A stretch of DNA of 5,250 nucleotides from an uncultured Ruminococcus sp. (lineage in GTDB: Bacteria > Bacillota > Clostridia > Oscillospirales > Ruminococcaceae): positions 1 to 5,250 of the forward strand of contig CAMWLD010000181.1 in the NCBI GenBank assembly GCA_947175005.1. The letters are read 5' to 3'. A program made the translations under genes and the position numbers. Every line of letters begins with the position of its first letter. The stretch's first letter is position 1. Shown here in pieces: positions 4,588 through 5,250 of this stretch. The notes under the pieces are model-generated. The model made no database searches, was not told the DNA's origin, and saw only the letters and a program-made list of their open reading frames with translations.

Positions 4588-5250
4588 TTCCGCCCCTCCC
4601 CGTAATAAAGATAAACGTCCTCCAGCGTAATATCGGTCACAGGCGAGAATTCCTCGGGCAGATCGTCCGCCGCCGCACGGAAAATGAAACCGTCCTTTCG
4701 TCTGATAGTCTGCCCCTTGCCGAATTTTTCACGCAGCCGCTCCGCATCCTCAAAGCTGCCCTTATATTCTCCCACCTTGCCGCTTATTTCCTCCATAAGC
4801 CCGCCCGGCGTGTCAAACCGCAGCACAGAGCCTCTCCGTAGCAGTATCACCCTGTCCGCAATGCACTCAATATCGTCCACCACGTGAGTTGCAAGAATAA
4901 CCGTCCTGTCGCTTCCCAGACTTGCAATGTGATTCCGCAGACGTATTCTCTCTTCGGGGTCAAGCCCCGCCGTCGGCTCATCAAGTATAAGTATCTCCGG
5001 GTCGTCCAGCATTGCCGCCGCTAAAAGTGTCCTCTGCCGCATTCCCCCCGAAAACGACCCCAGCTTCTTGTGGCTGACCTTTAAAAGCCCCACCAACTCT
5101 AAAAGCTCGCCCGACTGCCTTTTTATCTCCCGCCCTTTCATTCCTTTAAGCGCACCTATGTACCGCATGAACTGCCCCGCCGTAAAGTCCTCGTAAATCC
5201 CCTGAAGCTGCGGCGTGTACCCCACCTTTCTTCGGTACTCCGCCCCCATT
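4584..5250 (-). CDS. ABC transporter ATP-binding protein (partial, N-terminus beyond the right edge)
   Basis: The last 221 or so residues of an ABC ATPase. Seen, numbering from the codon at 5249: Q-loop YTPQ (11-14), signature FSGGMRQR (66-73) in place of the textbook LSGGQ, Walker B ILILDEP (86-92) with catalytic E91, D-loop AGLD (94-97), and the H-loop histidine H122 in ILATHVVDDIE. A C-terminal extension of about 75 residues ends in DITLEDVYLYYGE, a common tail of exporter-type ATPases that partner ABC-2 permeases. The Walker A P-loop must lie outside the window, about 40-50 residues upstream, so the ATG at 5249 is internal and not the start. Known role: a cytoplasmic dimer that hydrolyses ATP to drive the permease. 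The stop overlaps the permease start by four bases (ATGA), marking a two-gene operon. The promoter is not in the window. Confidence 0.93.
   Translation of the reverse strand, partial: MGAEYRRKVGYTPQLQGIYEDFTAGQFMRYIGALKGMKGREIKRQSGELLELVGLLKVSHKKLGSFSGGMRQRTLLAAAMLDDPEILILDEPTAGLDPEERIRLRNHIASLGSDRTVILATHVVDDIECIADRVILLRRGSVLRFDTPGGLMEEISGKVGEYKGSFEDAERLREKFGKGQTIRRKDGFIFRAAADDLPEEFSPVTDITLEDVYLYYGEGRK

Overview
The window reads as a chromosomal stretch of a Gram-positive Bacillota (Firmicutes), most likely a clostridium of the Ruminococcus/Oscillospiraceae kind. This is inferred from purine-rich GGAGG-type ribosome binding sites, sigma-A-like promoters, a U-tailed intrinsic terminator and the protein families present. 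No 16S rRNA or other marker gene is available to fix the genus.

Layout, left to right. (1) At 1-497 (minus) lies the N-terminal part of an AraC-family regulator that runs off the left edge. It has its DNA-binding domain first and the beginning of a probable GyrI-like effector domain after it. (2) At 629-1042 (minus) is a DUF3788 family protein of unknown function. (3) At 1093-1998 (minus) is a small mechanosensitive channel of the MscS family, with a well-formed extended -10 promoter. These three genes are head-to-tail and could be partly co-transcribed, although candidate internal promoters exist. (4) 2059-2178 is a divergent control region with two good promoters and a 13-bp palindrome plus TGTATA repeats. 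(5) At 2179-2385 (plus) is a 68-residue Arc-like ribbon-helix-helix DNA-binding protein. It is followed at 2366-2530 by an overlapping 54-codon reading frame that resembles only the C-terminal half of a Cro/C1-type (XRE) helix-turn-helix regulator and is probably a remnant. (6) 2531-2563 is a strong, probably bidirectional terminator. (7) At 2581-4587 and 4584-5250 (both minus) are an internally duplicated ABC-2-type permease and, translationally coupled upstream of it, the ATPase subunit, which runs off the right edge before its Walker A motif.

How they work together: the ABC pair forms one exporter-type transporter whose substrate cannot be read from the sequence. MscS is a stand-alone osmotic safety valve. 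The ribbon-helix-helix gene is a self-contained unit, with its own promoter and terminator, lodged between minus-strand genes; it may bind the palindrome region upstream of itself. I see no CRISPR, IS element, tRNA, rRNA or riboswitch. Nothing here amounts to a clearly new system. The most noteworthy points are the half XRE gene next to the Arc-like repressor, the operator-like divergent region, and the duplicated but asymmetric permease.
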